A stretch of DNA of 64,000 nucleotides from Sporosarcina sp. FSL K6-1522 (GCF_038622445.1 NZ_CP152019.1:3818501-3882500), one strand, 5' to 3'. Shown: positions 46,655 to 57,464, counted from the first letter of the stretch. Numbers and translations: made by a program. Notes: generated from the letters alone by a model not told the origin.

Positions 46655-46832
46655 TTAATTTTATTTAGCAGTGGGTAGAACCTCTGCTAAATAAAATTAA
46701 AGCTTCCGGCGGATGTCACAGAATTTGAAAGGAGTTAATGAGGGCAGTCTAGGTTCGCGACTGCATGACCTACTTCCTGTAGGCCACAAGCTTAATTCAA
46801 ATTCTGGACATAAATACGCCGAGGCGTATTTA
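46655..46832 (+). repeat. Family A structured repeat, copy A4, with family C insert
   Basis: The most diverged copy but with every stem rebuilt by paired changes. Outer stem AATTTTATTTAGCAG/CTGCTAAATAAAATT is perfect; linker reads CTTCCGGCGGATGTCACAG; the second stem is CAGAATTTGAA/TTCAAATTCTG (others: CAGATTTTT); the terminal hairpin is TAAATACGCC/GGCGTATTTA (others: CAATTACGCC/GGCGTAATTG). The top of the second stem holds a family C piece. The terminal hairpin ends 20 bp before the ylaF-like start. Confidence 0.92.
46735..46795. repeat. Family C repeat C2 nested in A4
   Basis: Contains CGACTGCATGACCTAC, identical to part of C1, and the short hairpin CCTACttcctgTAGG also seen in C3. Sits between the two arms of the second A4 stem. 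Confidence 0.7.
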
Positions 46833-46851
46833 ATTAGATGGAGGGATTTTT

Positions 46852-47037
46852 TTGAAAGATATTAAATGGATTTTTGTTTTGTACTCCATACTTGCGGTCC
46901 TTTCTATGTGCGGAATCGGCGTCGCGGTCGCTATGCGTAGTATCCCCTTAGCTCTCCTTGCTATGCTTGCACTCGTCCTTGTTATGGGCAACGGCTTTAA
47001 AACAAAAAAGAAAATGCGCGAGCAAGGCGCCTTATAA
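46852..47037 (+). CDS. ylaF: YlaF-like small membrane protein (DUF5325)
   Basis: 61-residue protein with two helices (about 5-27, 31-47) and a basic tail FKTKKKMREQ, matching the YlaF/DUF5325 family and divergent from typA as in B. subtilis. Start is TTG at 46852 behind GGAGGGAT. The leader consists of repeat A4. Confidence 0.82.
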   Translation: MKDIKWIFVLYSILAVLSMCGIGVAVAMRSIPLALLAMLALVLVMGNGFKTKKKMREQGAL

Positions 47038-47055
47038 TTCCACCAACAGCATCAC

Positions 47056-47110
47056 TAAAAGGGACTTTCGTCTAATCCGAGACATCGGATTTGTCGAATT
47101 GTCCCTTTCG
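47056..47110. terminator. Terminator-like branched hairpin between ylaF and suhB
   Basis: Outer stem AAAGGGAC/GTCCCTTT (47058-47065, 47101-47108) encloses AATCCGA/TCGGATT. T-rich on both sides; serves the convergent ends of ylaF-like and suhB-like genes. Confidence 0.75.
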
Positions 47111-47902
47111 TCATTTCAACCGAACATGATGTGCCAATAAATCGGCATGAAGCCCCGGCCTTGCCACCATAAATGTATCCTGCTCAAGAAGGTTAGGTTT
47201 CTCGCCCTTCATATTTGTCGCAATTGCACCAACTTCCTGTGCAATAATGATTCCACCTGCAATATCCCATGGCGATAGCCTTGTTGACATGTACGCGTCT
47301 ATTCTTCCAGAGGATACATAAGCAAGTTCAATTGCGGCTGATCCATAAGACCTCGTTCCTCTACATTGGTGAACAAGCTCGATAATCGGTTCATGATGAA
47401 TATAGCGATTAGGTGCCACCCAACAAGCATTTATGCCAACGACTGCATCCCGAATCGGAATCGCCCCCAACTGCGGCAAGCGCTCATCGTTACAATAAGC
47501 TCCCTCGCCTTTCGTTGCAGCATATAAATCGTCTCGCATCACATCATATATGTATCCAAGCATCCCAACACCTTCTACAAATATCCCGAGTGAAATAGCA
47601 AAATTTCTTTTTTGATGAATAAAATTCATCGTCCCATCAATCGGATCTACAATCCAAACCACTCCGTCTAACGACTGGATTGTATCACCGAATCCTTCTT
47701 CTCCTAACACCCGATGATTCGGAAAATCCTGTTTAATTCGGCTGATAAAAAACTGCTCCACTTCGCGATCAATATTTGTCACAAGATCATTAGCACCCGA
47801 TTTTGTATCAATATCAATGCGGCCCGAAAATGAAGCTCGAATGTGATGCCCCGCTTCTTTTATCAATGATTTTGCGTAACGATTAATAGCTTCCAAATTC
47901 AT
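47111..47902 (-). CDS. suhB: Inositol monophosphatase family protein (YktC/SuhB)
   Basis: 263-residue Mg2+-dependent phosphatase. GEEGFGD (near 69) and WIVDPIDGTMNF (near 85) and SPWDIAGG (near 213) give the metal and substrate site. B. subtilis YktC is the main inositol-1-phosphatase. The frame is open 25 codons upstream; MNLEAINRYAKS at 47902 has an AGGGGTGGG ribosome site. Exact substrate uncertain; the family also includes 3'-phosphoadenosine phosphatases. Confidence 0.93.
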   Translation of the reverse strand: MNLEAINRYAKSLIKEAGHHIRASFSGRIDIDTKSGANDLVTNIDREVEQFFISRIKQDFPNHRVLGEEGFGDTIQSLDGVVWIVDPIDGTMNFIHQKRNFAISLGIFVEGVGMLGYIYDVMRDDLYAATKGEGAYCNDERLPQLGAIPIRDAVVGINACWVAPNRYIHHEPIIELVHQCRGTRSYGSAAIELAYVSSGRIDAYMSTRLSPWDIAGGIIIAQEVGAIATNMKGEKPNLLEQDTFMVARPGLHADLLAHHVRLK

Positions 47903-48031
47903 GGTCCCACCCCTAACACTGTTTCTTATTTCATTATAACATATCAGAAATAACTGAAAAAGGCATCCATTACACAATCTCCGTTTTACGAAGAACGTGT
48001 ATAGATGCCCTTTTCGGTCAACCTACTGCGA

Positions 48032-48232
48032 TTATGCGAAACCATTCATACTCTCCAACTCGCGGTGGATCTCCGCCAGTCTGTGATGGCTTTTCGCTTG
48101 TTGCTCTTCATCCTGCTCCTGAATCGCATCGAATAGTGTTGCTAATTCGTAATCGAGTTCAAGATAAAGCAGCTTCACATATTCCTTTTCAACATCGGCT
48201 TTCCGTATAACATGGACCACTTGTTTCATCAT
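48032..48232 (-). CDS. Small conserved helical protein (YkzI-like position)
   Basis: 66-residue charged helical protein (MMKQVVHVIRKADVEKEY...), rich in Glu and Leu with heptad-like spacing, between yktC/suhB and yktB, where B. subtilis has ykzI. I cannot confirm the family by sequence. Tandem ATGs at 48232/48229 follow AAAAGGGG. Confidence 0.65.
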   Translation of the reverse strand: MMKQVVHVIRKADVEKEYVKLLYLELDYELATLFDAIQEQDEEQQAKSHHRLAEIHRELESMNGFA

Positions 48233-48386
48233 CAACACCCCTTTTATGGATTTAATTTGAATATTCCGCTAATTATTACTAAAGTATGCCACATACCGAC
48301 TTTTCTCTAGTCGATAGCCCTTCTTACTAAGATTGTTCCCCGTTTTCTGTTACGATAAACGTGAATAAGTAATTGGAGGTATAAAA

Positions 48387-49019
48387 ATGGTAAACAGTTA
48401 TTGGAAAAAAGATGATTTTGCTGTTTTTTCAATCGAAGGACTTGAAAAACGAATGGAAGCACTTCAAAGCATCATCCAACCCAAATTCACTTTTCTCGGC
48501 AATCATTTTGCCGCTCAGCTTTCCGCACATGGAACTGGTGAATTTTTTCCACATGTAGCAAGACATGCAAGAAGGACGGTGAATCCACCAAGAGACAGCT
48601 GGGTCGCGTTCGCACCTGCCAAACGAGGTTATAAAGCATTGCCACATTTTCAGATTGGCCTATGGGGCACGCATCTATTCATCATTTTAGCGGTAATTTA
48701 TGAAAATCCGGATAAAAAAGGGATTGCTGAACGACTCGGGCAACATTCCGCGCTCTTTACCGCACTCCCCGATACATACATCGTCTCAGGCGATCATATG
48801 AAGCCCGAAGCGACAGCAATTGGTGAAGCCGGCGAAGCAGGACTCGAAAAGCTGTTAGGGCGTCTGCAGACGGTTAAAAAAGCCGAATTTCTTGTAGGAC
48901 GTCATTTAGCTGCTCAAGATGCGATCCAACTATCTGAAAAAGAATTCATCGCATACGCAGAAGAAACCTTTGACAGTCTTTTACCGATTTACGATATCAT
49001 CATCGGAAATCATAAATAA
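48387..49019 (+). CDS. yktB: YktB, UPF0637/DUF1054 family protein
   Basis: 210-residue protein with the family segments VARHARRTVNPPRDSWVAF (near 55), HFQIGLWGTHLF (near 86) and LPIYDIIIGN at the end. Conserved through Bacilli next to yktA; function unknown. TTGGAGG ribosome site precedes the ATG. Confidence 0.94.
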   Translation: MVNSYWKKDDFAVFSIEGLEKRMEALQSIIQPKFTFLGNHFAAQLSAHGTGEFFPHVARHARRTVNPPRDSWVAFAPAKRGYKALPHFQIGLWGTHLFIILAVIYENPDKKGIAERLGQHSALFTALPDTYIVSGDHMKPEATAIGEAGEAGLEKLLGRLQTVKKAEFLVGRHLAAQDAIQLSEKEFIAYAEETFDSLLPIYDIIIGNHK

Positions 49020-49049
49020 AAGGGGGCGGCTTATCGCCGCGCCCCTTTT
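49017..49049. terminator. Bidirectional terminator between yktB and yktA
   Basis: Stem AAAAGGGGGCGGC/GCCGCGCCCCTTTT with a 5-nt loop; the yktA stop lies inside it. Confidence 0.92.
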
Positions 49050-49309
49050 ATCATTTCACCATCATTTCCTTCTTTTGCCGCCTTCACAACACGATAGCAA
49101 GCATAACTACTCGCTTCCTCAAACTCCTTAAACAACGTCTTTTCTTCCGCCATTGAAGGAACTACCACTTTAAACCCACGATATGCTCGCATAAGTTCTT
49201 CCCTCGCAATACCTGACTCGTATGCTTTTTCTACCGCTTCATAAAATGCGGAAACAGCAATAATTTCAGCCGTCGACCAATCATGTCGAATTGGATAATT
49301 ATAATCCAC
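49031..49309 (-). CDS. yktA: YktA, UPF0223 family protein
   Basis: 92-residue helical protein starting MDYNYPIRHDWSTAEI, the UPF0223 hallmark. GTG start at 49309 behind GGAGAGAG. It follows the FMN oxygenase gene by 12 bp in the same direction and may share its transcript. Function unknown. Confidence 0.93.
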   Translation of the reverse strand: MDYNYPIRHDWSTAEIIAVSAFYEAVEKAYESGIAREELMRAYRGFKVVVPSMAEEKTLFKEFEEASSYACYRVVKAAKEGNDGEMIKGARR

Positions 49310-49321
49310 AAAACTCTCTCC

Positions 49322-50287
49322 TTACTGCTTAAAATTCCAACCATCACGAATTTGTTCTGCTTCCTTCACCATGCGCTCAAACAATTCCTCAACAGATGGG
49401 ACATCATCAATCATCCCCGCAACTTGTCCTGCCCAACCAAAGCCATTCTCGACATCGCCATCGTAAATAAAACGTTGATTGGCTTTGCCACTAATAAAAT
49501 CTTTCAGCGCTTCGTAATCCGCTTTTTCCGCTTCCATTTCAAGGATTTTCGCTGTCCATCGACCTGTAAGCGCTCGGGCAGGTGCCCCAAGCGTACGCTT
49601 AATAACCGTTGTATCCGCCTCACTACTCGTTAGAAGCGCCTCTTTATAGGCCTCTGACGCGTGAACACACTCCTGCGTCGCGATAAAGCGCGTTCCCATC
49701 TCAATCCCTTCCGCACCAAGCGCATGCGCAGCCATCCAACCACGGCCATCCCCAATTCCCCCAGAGGCGATGACAGGAATCGATACAGCATCGACAACTT
49801 GCGGCACTAGGACAATCGTTCCGACGTCATCACGTCCAAGATGTCCACCACCTTCTTGTCCAACGACCATTACAGCATCTGCCCCCAACTCTTCAGCCTT
49901 CTGCGCTTGCCGTTTCGCTGCAACAAGTACGAGCTTCTTCACATCCGTATTTTCCAATTGATCAAAAAACGGAGCAGGATTTCCTCCTGTCACCGACATC
50001 ACTTTGACACCTTCTTCAATCGCTACCTCAATCATATGCGCATAAGGACGCCCGTGTTGTCCAATTGCAAAATTCACACCAAACGGCTTGTCTGTCAACT
50101 CTTTCACTTTACGAATCTCCGCTCGCAATGCATCAGGTGACTCTAGGCTCATCGCTGTAATTTGTCCTAGTCCACCAGCTTCTGAAACTGCTGCTGCGAG
50201 CTCTGCATAAGCAAGGTACGCCAATCCGCCTTGAATGATTGGATACTCGATACCAAGTAGCTCCGTTACCCTTGTCTTCCATTCCAT
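49322..50287 (-). CDS. FMN-dependent nitronate monooxygenase / FabK-like protein
   Basis: 321-residue TIM-barrel flavoprotein (2-nitropropane dioxygenase family). YPIIQGGL (near 15), SVTGGNPAP (near 87), QEGGGHLGRDD (near 146, with the catalytic-type His) and ASGGIGDGRG (near 177) are FMN-site motifs. FabK enoyl-ACP reductases share this fold, so the call between NMO and FabK is open; the position beside yktA gives no help. Start at 50287 (MEWKTRVTELLG) behind ATGGGGGTG. Repeat A5 lies upstream with its terminal hairpin facing this start. Confidence 0.83.
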   Translation of the reverse strand: MEWKTRVTELLGIEYPIIQGGLAYLAYAELAAAVSEAGGLGQITAMSLESPDALRAEIRKVKELTDKPFGVNFAIGQHGRPYAHMIEVAIEEGVKVMSVTGGNPAPFFDQLENTDVKKLVLVAAKRQAQKAEELGADAVMVVGQEGGGHLGRDDVGTIVLVPQVVDAVSIPVIASGGIGDGRGWMAAHALGAEGIEMGTRFIATQECVHASEAYKEALLTSSEADTTVIKRTLGAPARALTGRWTAKILEMEAEKADYEALKDFISGKANQRFIYDGDVENGFGWAGQVAGMIDDVPSVEELFERMVKEAEQIRDGWNFKQ

Positions 50288-50382
50288 AAAAAGCACCCCC
50301 ATACATTTCCACTAGTTCTCTTCTTCATCGACTACTAGAAACCCTTCACAAAAGAGCGATTCAAACGTAGTTTAATGACAAT

Positions 50383-50695
50383 CAATTACGACTCGGCGCA
50401 ATTGCATCCGGATTTTTCTCGAGCTCGGGGCCTACAGGAGGTAGGTCATGCAACCGTTGCCAATCGAACAGCGAAGGGTTCGATTGGCCATATTTTTGCG
50501 TTCTTTGCAGAGATTAAGGCACCGCTTTTTGGACACGGCGAACTTAGGTCGCCTTCCATTCTTCGTTCAGCCGGCGTTTGAACACCCACTGAACAGTAAA
50601 ACAAAACCGCATTCATCTCGCCACCTATCGGGGTGGGAGTTTTCTGTAGCTGACGCTTCGCTTTCAGTACAAAAAGATTTGCTGAATGAAGATGA
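50383..50695 (-). repeat. Family A structured repeat, copy A5, rearranged with family C insert
   Basis: Fills most of the 487-bp gap between the pdh terminator and the FMN oxygenase. Read on the minus strand: outer-stem arm GCTGAATGAAGA/TTCTTCGTTCAGC, hairpins CCACCC/GGGGTGG-type and GGTGTT-type half (AACACCCACTGAAC), then a family C copy in place of the linker CCTCCGGCGGATGTCACAG, a TCGAGCTCGAG-like remnant, and a degenerate terminal hairpin CAATTGCGCC/GTCGTAATTG (50383-50404), 95 bp before the start codon at 50287. Confidence 0.87.
50428..50523. repeat. Family C repeat C3 nested in A5
   Basis: Contains CCTACaggaggTAGG, TCATGCAACCGTTGCC and a perfect hairpin CCAATCGAAC/GTTCGATTGG-type (CCAATCGAACagcgaaggGT then TCGATTGG), followed by ATATTTTTGCG; matches C1 inverted. 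Confidence 0.8.
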
Positions 50696-50711
50696 ACTAC
50701 CCCCAAAGCAA

Positions 50712-50754
50712 AACACCGTCTATTAGGCATTCACTCTGCCTGATAGACGGTGTT
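50712..50754 (-). terminator. Terminator of the pdhABCD operon
   Basis: Perfect 18-bp stem (AACACCGTCTATTAGGCA with TGCCTGATAGACGGTGTT, one mismatch) just past the pdhD stop, TTTTG on the minus strand. Confidence 0.93.
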
Positions 50755-50774
50755 CTTCTAAGACACTGTAACTC

Positions 50775-52187
50775 TTACTTTACAACCATATGAATCGGCT
50801 TACCTAAAGCAACTTCAGCCGCTTCCATTGAGATTTCTCCCAATGTAGGGTGCGCGTGAATTGTCATTGCGATGTCTTCAAGCGTCATACCCGCTTCAAC
50901 TGCAAGACCAAGTTCAGCGATCATATCAGATGCGTTTTCACCAACGATTTGTGCCCCAAGAAGAAGACCATCTTCTTTACGGGATACAAGCTTAACAAAG
51001 CCATCTGTTGCATCAAGCGCAAGTGCACGTCCGTTTGCAGCAAACGGGAATTTCCCTGCTACAACTTCGTAGCCTTCGTCTTTCGCTTGTTGTTCGTTCA
51101 AACCAACAGATGCCAATTCTGGATCTGTGAAGCAAACAGCTGGAATCGCCAAGTAATCCACTTCAGATTTCTCACCTGAAATCGCTTCAGCAGCCACTTT
51201 CGCCTCGTATGAAGCTTTATGCGCCAATTGAAGTCCTGGAACGATATCTCCGATTGCATAGATATTCGGAATGCTTGTACGGCATTGTTTATCAACCTCG
51301 ATTAGACCGCGCTCAAGGAACTTGATGCCCATCTCTTCAAGACCGATTTCATCCGTATTCGGACGACGACCAACCGTTACAAGTACGTAATCAGCTTCAA
51401 CTTTTTTCTCTTCTCCGCCAACTTCGTATGTCACTGTTACGCCAGTATCTGTTTCTTCGACACCTTTTGCAGATGCTTTAACAGCAATTTCGACACCTTT
51501 TTTCTTCAAGCCTTTTTTGACGATTTGTGTCATTTGTTTTTCGAAACCTGCAAGAATATCGTTGCCGCCTTCGATGATTGTTACTTCTGACCCAAGATTT
51601 GCATAAGCAGATCCTAGCTCAGTACCGATATAACCGCCACCGATCACAACAAGTTTCCCTGGAACTTCAGTCAGGTTCAATGCGCCTGTTGAGTTAATCA
51701 CACGTTTTGTATACTTGAACGTTGGGATTTCAACTGGACGTGAGCCTGTTGCCAAAATCGCGTTTTTGAACTTGTATGTTTGTGCAGAATCTTCGTTAAT
51801 AACACGTACAGTGTTATTGTCAACGAAGTATGCTTCACCTTGAACGTAGTCGACTTTGTTGCCTTTAAGAAGACCTGAAACGCCGCCAGTCAACTTGCTA
51901 ACAACACCATCTTTGAACGCTTGCGCTTTTGTGAAATCTAGTTTCACGTCAGTCGCCGTAATCCCCATTGAATCGGAATTTTTAGCATTTGCGTAACGAT
52001 GTCCAACAGCGATGAGCGCTTTCGAAGGAATACATCCGACGTTTAAGCACACGCCACCAATCGTTCCTTTTTCAACGACTGTTACTTTTTGACCCAATTG
52101 TGCTGCGCGAATTGCCGCAACATATCCTCCTGGTCCTGAACCTACGACGAGTGTATCAATTTCGATTGGAAAGTCTCCTACTACCAT
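50775..52187 (-). CDS. pdhD: Dihydrolipoyl dehydrogenase (E3) of pyruvate dehydrogenase
   Basis: 470-residue FAD disulfide reductase that reoxidises the lipoyl groups with NAD+. FAD site [10 protein letters not shown] (17-26), redox disulfide GGVCLNVGC (44-52), NAD site GGGYIGTE (near 184), second FAD motif AIGD (near 315) and catalytic HAHPTLGE near 447. GGAGGCG ribosome site before the ATG. Last gene of the pdh operon. Confidence 0.98.
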   Translation of the reverse strand: MVVGDFPIEIDTLVVGSGPGGYVAAIRAAQLGQKVTVVEKGTIGGVCLNVGCIPSKALIAVGHRYANAKNSDSMGITATDVKLDFTKAQAFKDGVVSKLTGGVSGLLKGNKVDYVQGEAYFVDNNTVRVINEDSAQTYKFKNAILATGSRPVEIPTFKYTKRVINSTGALNLTEVPGKLVVIGGGYIGTELGSAYANLGSEVTIIEGGNDILAGFEKQMTQIVKKGLKKKGVEIAVKASAKGVEETDTGVTVTYEVGGEEKKVEADYVLVTVGRRPNTDEIGLEEMGIKFLERGLIEVDKQCRTSIPNIYAIGDIVPGLQLAHKASYEAKVAAEAISGEKSEVDYLAIPAVCFTDPELASVGLNEQQAKDEGYEVVAGKFPFAANGRALALDATDGFVKLVSRKEDGLLLGAQIVGENASDMIAELGLAVEAGMTLEDIAMTIHAHPTLGEISMEAAEVALGKPIHMVVK

Positions 52188-52191
52188 TTGT

Positions 52192-53508
52192 TCACGCCTC
52201 CATTAATAATAATTCTGGATTGCCGAGCAACTTCTTCAAATGATTCAACGCTTGTTGCCCCGTCGCACCATCGATTACTCGGTGATCGAATACCAATGAC
52301 AATGCTAACATAGGTGCCGCTACAATTTCACCATTTTTTACGATAGGTTTTTCTGCAATGCGACCAATTCCTAGAATTGCGACTTCCGGATGGTTGATAA
52401 TTGGTGTAAACCATTGTCCACCCGCAGAGCCAATATTCGTGATGGAGCATGATGCGCCCTTCATTTCAGCAGGTGATAATTTACCGTCACGCGCTTTCAC
52501 TGCCAGGCTATTAATTTCATCGGAAATTGCGAAGATCGATTTGCGATCCGCGTGCTTGATAACCGGAACGAGAAGTCCACGATCCGTATCCGCAGCAATT
52601 CCAATATTGAAATAATGCTTTTGAATGATTTCCTGTGTTGCATCGTCAAGTGACGTGTTCAACGCTGGGAATTCACGCAACGTAGAAACAAGTGCTTTGA
52701 CAACGTACGGTAAGTACGTCAACTTGATATCTTTTTCAGCTGCAATGTCCTTGAACTTTTTACGATGCGCAACAAGTGCTGTTACATCTACTTCGTCTAG
52801 TAATGTAACATGTGGTGCAGTTTGTTTCGAATTGACCATCGCTTTCGCAATTGCTTTGCGGATTCCAGACATCTTTTCACGCGTTTCTGGGAAATCGCCT
52901 TCAAGATAAACTGGAGCTGGTGCTGGAGCCGCTGCTTCTTGTGGAGCACTGTCTGTTTGTGCTACTTGTTCAGCTTCTTCAGCTACAACTGGCGCTACTT
53001 CTTGTACTTGTCCACCATTTAGGAACGCCTTGATGTCTTCTTTCAAGACACGGTTGTTTTTACCTGTCCCCGCTACTTGACGAATATCAACGCCTTGTTC
53101 ACGCGCAAACTTACGCACAGATGGCATAGCAATAATGCGACGATTCACTTCTACTACAACCGATTGTTCTTGCGTACTCGGTGTAGAAGCCGCCGGCGCT
53201 TGTTCAGTCGGCTCGCTGACCGCTGGCGCTTCTGTTTCAGCAGCTGGCTCGCCTCCAGTATTTTCATAACCCGGTGCATCAAAGCGAATTAATACATCGC
53301 CTACGATTGCAACCGTTCCTTCTGCAACAAGAATATCTTCAACAGTCCCTGTCACCGGGGAAGGAATTTCTACAACTGCTTTATCGTTCTGGATTTCAAG
53401 AAGTGTGTCATCTTCATTGATTTTATCGCCTTTAGCTACAAACCATTTGACGATTTCACCTTCATGGATTCCTTCTCCGATATCTGGTAAACGGAATTCA
53501 AATGCCAC
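52192..53508 (-). CDS. pdhC: Dihydrolipoyllysine acetyltransferase (E2) of pyruvate dehydrogenase
   Basis: 438-residue core subunit: one lipoyl domain (1-80, lipoyl Lys in QNDKAVVE near 43), Ala/Pro/Glu-rich linker, peripheral-subunit-binding domain (about 125-165), second linker, and catalytic domain ending with HRVIDG (active-site His near 408). Starts with GTG at 53508 ([17 protein letters not shown]) behind AAGGGTGA; the frame opens 9 codons earlier over the ribosome site. Confidence 0.97.
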   Translation of the reverse strand: MAFEFRLPDIGEGIHEGEIVKWFVAKGDKINEDDTLLEIQNDKAVVEIPSPVTGTVEDILVAEGTVAIVGDVLIRFDAPGYENTGGEPAAETEAPAVSEPTEQAPAASTPSTQEQSVVVEVNRRIIAMPSVRKFAREQGVDIRQVAGTGKNNRVLKEDIKAFLNGGQVQEVAPVVAEEAEQVAQTDSAPQEAAAPAPAPVYLEGDFPETREKMSGIRKAIAKAMVNSKQTAPHVTLLDEVDVTALVAHRKKFKDIAAEKDIKLTYLPYVVKALVSTLREFPALNTSLDDATQEIIQKHYFNIGIAADTDRGLLVPVIKHADRKSIFAISDEINSLAVKARDGKLSPAEMKGASCSITNIGSAGGQWFTPIINHPEVAILGIGRIAEKPIVKNGEIVAAPMLALSLVFDHRVIDGATGQQALNHLKKLLGNPELLLMEA

Positions 53509-53546
53509 GCGATTCACCCTTTCCTTATTTAACAATTCCTATTTTC

Positions 53547-54524
53547 TTAGAACGTCAATACTTTTTTAGCTGTTTCAATAATGTCTTTCGCATCTGGAAG
53601 CCAAGCATTTTCACCTTGAGCGAATGGATAAATTGTATCCGGAGCCGCAACACGCAATACTGGTGCTTCAAGGCTAAGAATTGCACGCTCTGTAATTTCA
53701 GAAACAACGTTCGCTGCGATTCCTGCTTGTTTTTGTGCTTCTTGAACAACAATTGCACGGTTCGTTTTTTCAACTGAAGCAATAATTGTTTCAATATCGA
53801 GTGGTTGAATTGTACGTAGGTCAACTACCTCAACAGAGTGACCTTCTTTTTCAAGCTCTTCAGCCGCTTTCAAGCTTTCGTGAACCATTGCACCGTATGT
53901 GAAGATGGAAAGATCTGTTCCTTCACGTTTAACGTCTGCTTTACCTAATGGAATTGTATATTCTTCTTCAGGAACTTCCTGTCTGAATGAACGGTACAAT
54001 TTCATATGCTCAAGGAAAACAACCGGATCTTCGTCCCGGATTGCAGAAATAAGAAGTCCTTTTGCATCGTATGGAGTTGAAGGAATAACTACTTTGATAC
54101 CTGGCTGAGAAGCAACAAGACCTTCTAAGCTATCTGCGTGCATTTCAGGTGTTGCAACGCCTCCACCGAATGGTGAACGAATCGTAACAGGTGCATTGAA
54201 ACGTCCTGCACTACGGAATTGCATACGTGCTAGCTGACCACTAACCGAGTCAATCACTTCGTAAATGAAACCGAAGAACTGAATTTCCATTACTGGACGG
54301 AAGCCTGTGAACGCAAGTCCGATTGCTAGTCCACCAATTCCTGATTCTGCAAGTGGTGTATCAAATACACGGTCCTCACCGAATTCTTTTTGTAAGCCTT
54401 CTGTAGCACGGAATACTCCGCCGTTATTACCAACGTCTTCACCGAAGACGAGGACGTTTTCATCATTTTTAAGCTCCGTGCGCATCGCATCGGTAATCGC
54501 TTGAATCATCGTCATTTGTGCCAT
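53547..54524 (-). CDS. pdhB: Pyruvate dehydrogenase E1 beta subunit
   Basis: 325-residue subunit contributing the TPP aminopyrimidine site; [14 protein letters not shown] near 28, the catalytic-region RSPFGGG near 115 and the C-terminal [10 protein letters not shown] segment near 250 are family marks. Follows pdhA by 3 bp. Confidence 0.97.
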   Translation of the reverse strand: MAQMTMIQAITDAMRTELKNDENVLVFGEDVGNNGGVFRATEGLQKEFGEDRVFDTPLAESGIGGLAIGLAFTGFRPVMEIQFFGFIYEVIDSVSGQLARMQFRSAGRFNAPVTIRSPFGGGVATPEMHADSLEGLVASQPGIKVVIPSTPYDAKGLLISAIRDEDPVVFLEHMKLYRSFRQEVPEEEYTIPLGKADVKREGTDLSIFTYGAMVHESLKAAEELEKEGHSVEVVDLRTIQPLDIETIIASVEKTNRAIVVQEAQKQAGIAANVVSEITERAILSLEAPVLRVAAPDTIYPFAQGENAWLPDAKDIIETAKKVLTF

Positions 54525-54527
54525 CGG

Positions 54528-55658
<1,131 letters not shown>

Positions 55659-55681
55659 TTATAACTGTATTATGAATCAAC

Positions 55682-55743
55682 GGTACAACTATTGGTACAA
55701 TCTATTCCCTTCTCAGTATACTGAATCTAAACGGAATGGTCAA
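55682..55743 (-). promoter_or_regulatory. pdhA promoter and repeat in its leader
   Basis: On the minus strand TTGACC (55738-55743) and TATACT (55715-55720) are 17 bp apart, a strong sigma-A promoter about 65 nt before the pdhA ATG. Downstream in the leader two TTGTACC direct repeats (complements of 55682-55688 and 55694-55700) are 12 bp apart and could be an operator. The remaining part of the 357-bp pdhA-ykyA gap (55750-55945) shows only a weak family B-like remnant (GGCGCTTGCACTTTTC). Confidence 0.75.
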
Positions 55744-55948
55744 ACATAGATATTTCAGGTCTTCATGCACCCTTTTAATTGTCAGAATCACCCTCTTCAC
55801 ATAAAACTGTATTAATACAATACGAATCTTGTATTATAACAAAGCATCATTTTCAAGGGTTCAGAAAATACGGATTTTTTCAACCGATCTTCCTCCTGAC
55901 TCTCGCTACAAGGCGCTTGCACTTTTCTCATCCGTCCATCCGAATAAA

Positions 55949-55984
55949 AATAAGGGAAGATTCGATTCCTCCTCTCCCCTTATC
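55949..55984 (-). terminator. Terminator after ykyA
   Basis: Stem ATAAGGGAAGA/TCTCCCCTTAT (one mismatch), then TTTTTATTC on the minus strand. Confidence 0.82.
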
Positions 55985-56000
55985 ATTATGACTTTTCCTA

Positions 56001-56630
56001 CTATTCAGCTGTAAATAAAGCATCCTTCAATCCATTTACCCTATCCGTTTCATCATTAAACGCTGAAATAACCTCTTGGACAATTTTGTTTTGTACATTC
56101 ACTTCATCCACCAAATCCCGCAGTTCGGATAACGTTATCCCTTCCGTCGATACTTGCTCATAAAAATTTTGTTGAATCGTAGCGAGTTCCGTATATTCTT
56201 CTACAATGAATGTATGCAGTTCATAACGACTCATCAGCGTTTTCTTCATTTCTTCGACACGTTTCTTGTCATCCTCTGGTACCTTTTCGATAATTGCATC
56301 TAAGTCGGACGCTGATTCGCTCGCCTTACGCATGGCGAGTTCTTCCTGTTCAAGGTCGCCGAGTCGCTCTTGAAGAAACTTTTCTAATTTTCCAACCTTT
56401 TTTTCGACCTGCTCCATCTCATCTTGTGTCAGTTCCATAAGTGCATTGAACTGTTGCTGTTCCGAACGTTCCAACTTCGTCAAATTAGCCTGCGCGGTGC
56501 GGTAATCCTTTTCAGCCTTCTCAATTTCCGATAAAACATCCGCAAGTTCCTGTTCAATCGATGCTTCAGAACTGCATCCGGACAAAAGTACCATTCCACC
56601 GCATATACACGCCATCATGAATTTTTTCAT
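56001..56630 (-). CDS. ykyA: YkyA-family lipoprotein
   Basis: 209-residue lipoprotein: signal peptide with lipobox LSGC (Cys19), then an almost wholly helical, Glu/Lys-rich coiled-coil region (about 25-205). The YkyA family lies between pdhA and def in Bacillales, as here; function is unknown, earlier suggestions link it to cell-wall binding. GGAGGG ribosome site. Confidence 0.9.
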   Translation of the reverse strand: MKKFMMACICGGMVLLSGCSSEASIEQELADVLSEIEKAEKDYRTAQANLTKLERSEQQQFNALMELTQDEMEQVEKKVGKLEKFLQERLGDLEQEELAMRKASESASDLDAIIEKVPEDDKKRVEEMKKTLMSRYELHTFIVEEYTELATIQQNFYEQVSTEGITLSELRDLVDEVNVQNKIVQEVISAFNDETDRVNGLKDALFTAE

Positions 56631-56770
56631 ACGTTACCCTCCATATGTATTTTCTTCGTCTAAAAGACTTTTATCCGCTTACGCCTTGTATATATAGTTA
56701 ATTTCTTTCACCCTTTTTCCCTTTCGATTATACTATTGATTATACGTAAAATTGAAAGGAAGAGTACTTG

Positions 56771-57328
56771 ATGATTTTAATGGATAATATCGTCCGTGAA
56801 GGACACCCTGCACTCCGTATTGCTGCGGAGGAAGTTACATTCCCGCTATCCTTAGCTGATCGTAAACTGAGCGAGGATTTAATCGAATACGTTATCAATA
56901 GCCAAGATGCCGAGCTTTGCGAACAATACGGTCTTCGCCCCGGAGTGGGCCTTGCTGCTCCACAAGTTGCTGAATCCAAAAGAATGTTTGCCATTCACCT
57001 TACTGAACTAGGTGGTGAACCGTTGAGCTTTGTAGCCATCAACCCGAAAATTGTCAGCCACTCAGTGGAAAAGACTTATCTTTCAGCAGGTGAAGGCTGC
57101 CTATCCGTAGATCGCGATGTCGAAGGCTATGTACCACGTTACGCACGTATCACCATCAAAGCGTATGACGCAGATGGCAATGAATTCAAAAAACGATTAA
57201 AAGGACTGCCTGCGATTGTGTTCCAACATGAGCTCGATCATTTAAATGGCGTCATGTTTTACGACCATATTGACAAAAACAATCCTTACAAAGAAATTCC
57301 CGATGCGATACCATTCGAACGCGACTGA
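56771..57328 (+). CDS. def: Peptide deformylase, type 2
   Basis: 185-residue metalloenzyme that removes formyl groups from nascent proteins. All three motifs are present: GVGLAAPQ (58-65), EGCLS (108-112) and HELDH (153-157), with the insertion typical of Gram-positive type 2 enzymes. The ATG at 56771 has AAGGAAG 8 nt upstream; a TTG one codon before is less likely. Confidence 0.96.
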   Translation: MILMDNIVREGHPALRIAAEEVTFPLSLADRKLSEDLIEYVINSQDAELCEQYGLRPGVGLAAPQVAESKRMFAIHLTELGGEPLSFVAINPKIVSHSVEKTYLSAGEGCLSVDRDVEGYVPRYARITIKAYDADGNEFKKRLKGLPAIVFQHELDHLNGVMFYDHIDKNNPYKEIPDAIPFERD

Positions 57329-57393
57329 CCGTTTTTTATCTGTATAGGTTGAGTTGATGATTTTCACTAATCTCCAGCAAAGGTGCCTTACAC

Positions 57394-57464
57394 GCGGTCG
57401 CGGAAGCCGTAAGACTGGCAGTGGTTTTCTGCCTGACTTATGGCGGGAGCATCCGCAATCGCCG
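57394..57464. other. Long imperfect hairpin in the def-rpoY gap
   Basis: Part of the 424-bp gap between def and rpoY. Arms GCGGAAGCCGTAAGACTGGCAG (as two parts: GCGGAAGCCGT and AAGACTGGCAG) and CTGCCTGACTTATGGC plus CATCCGC pair with one 5-nt bulge and few mismatches. No T run follows, so it is not a simple terminator; single copy in the window. Confidence 0.55.

Noticed and set aside
50455..50490. rRNA or tRNA-like structure in the family C hairpin
   Set aside because: A single strong hairpin without a cloverleaf or TPsiC-like sequence; it recurs as part of a dispersed repeat.
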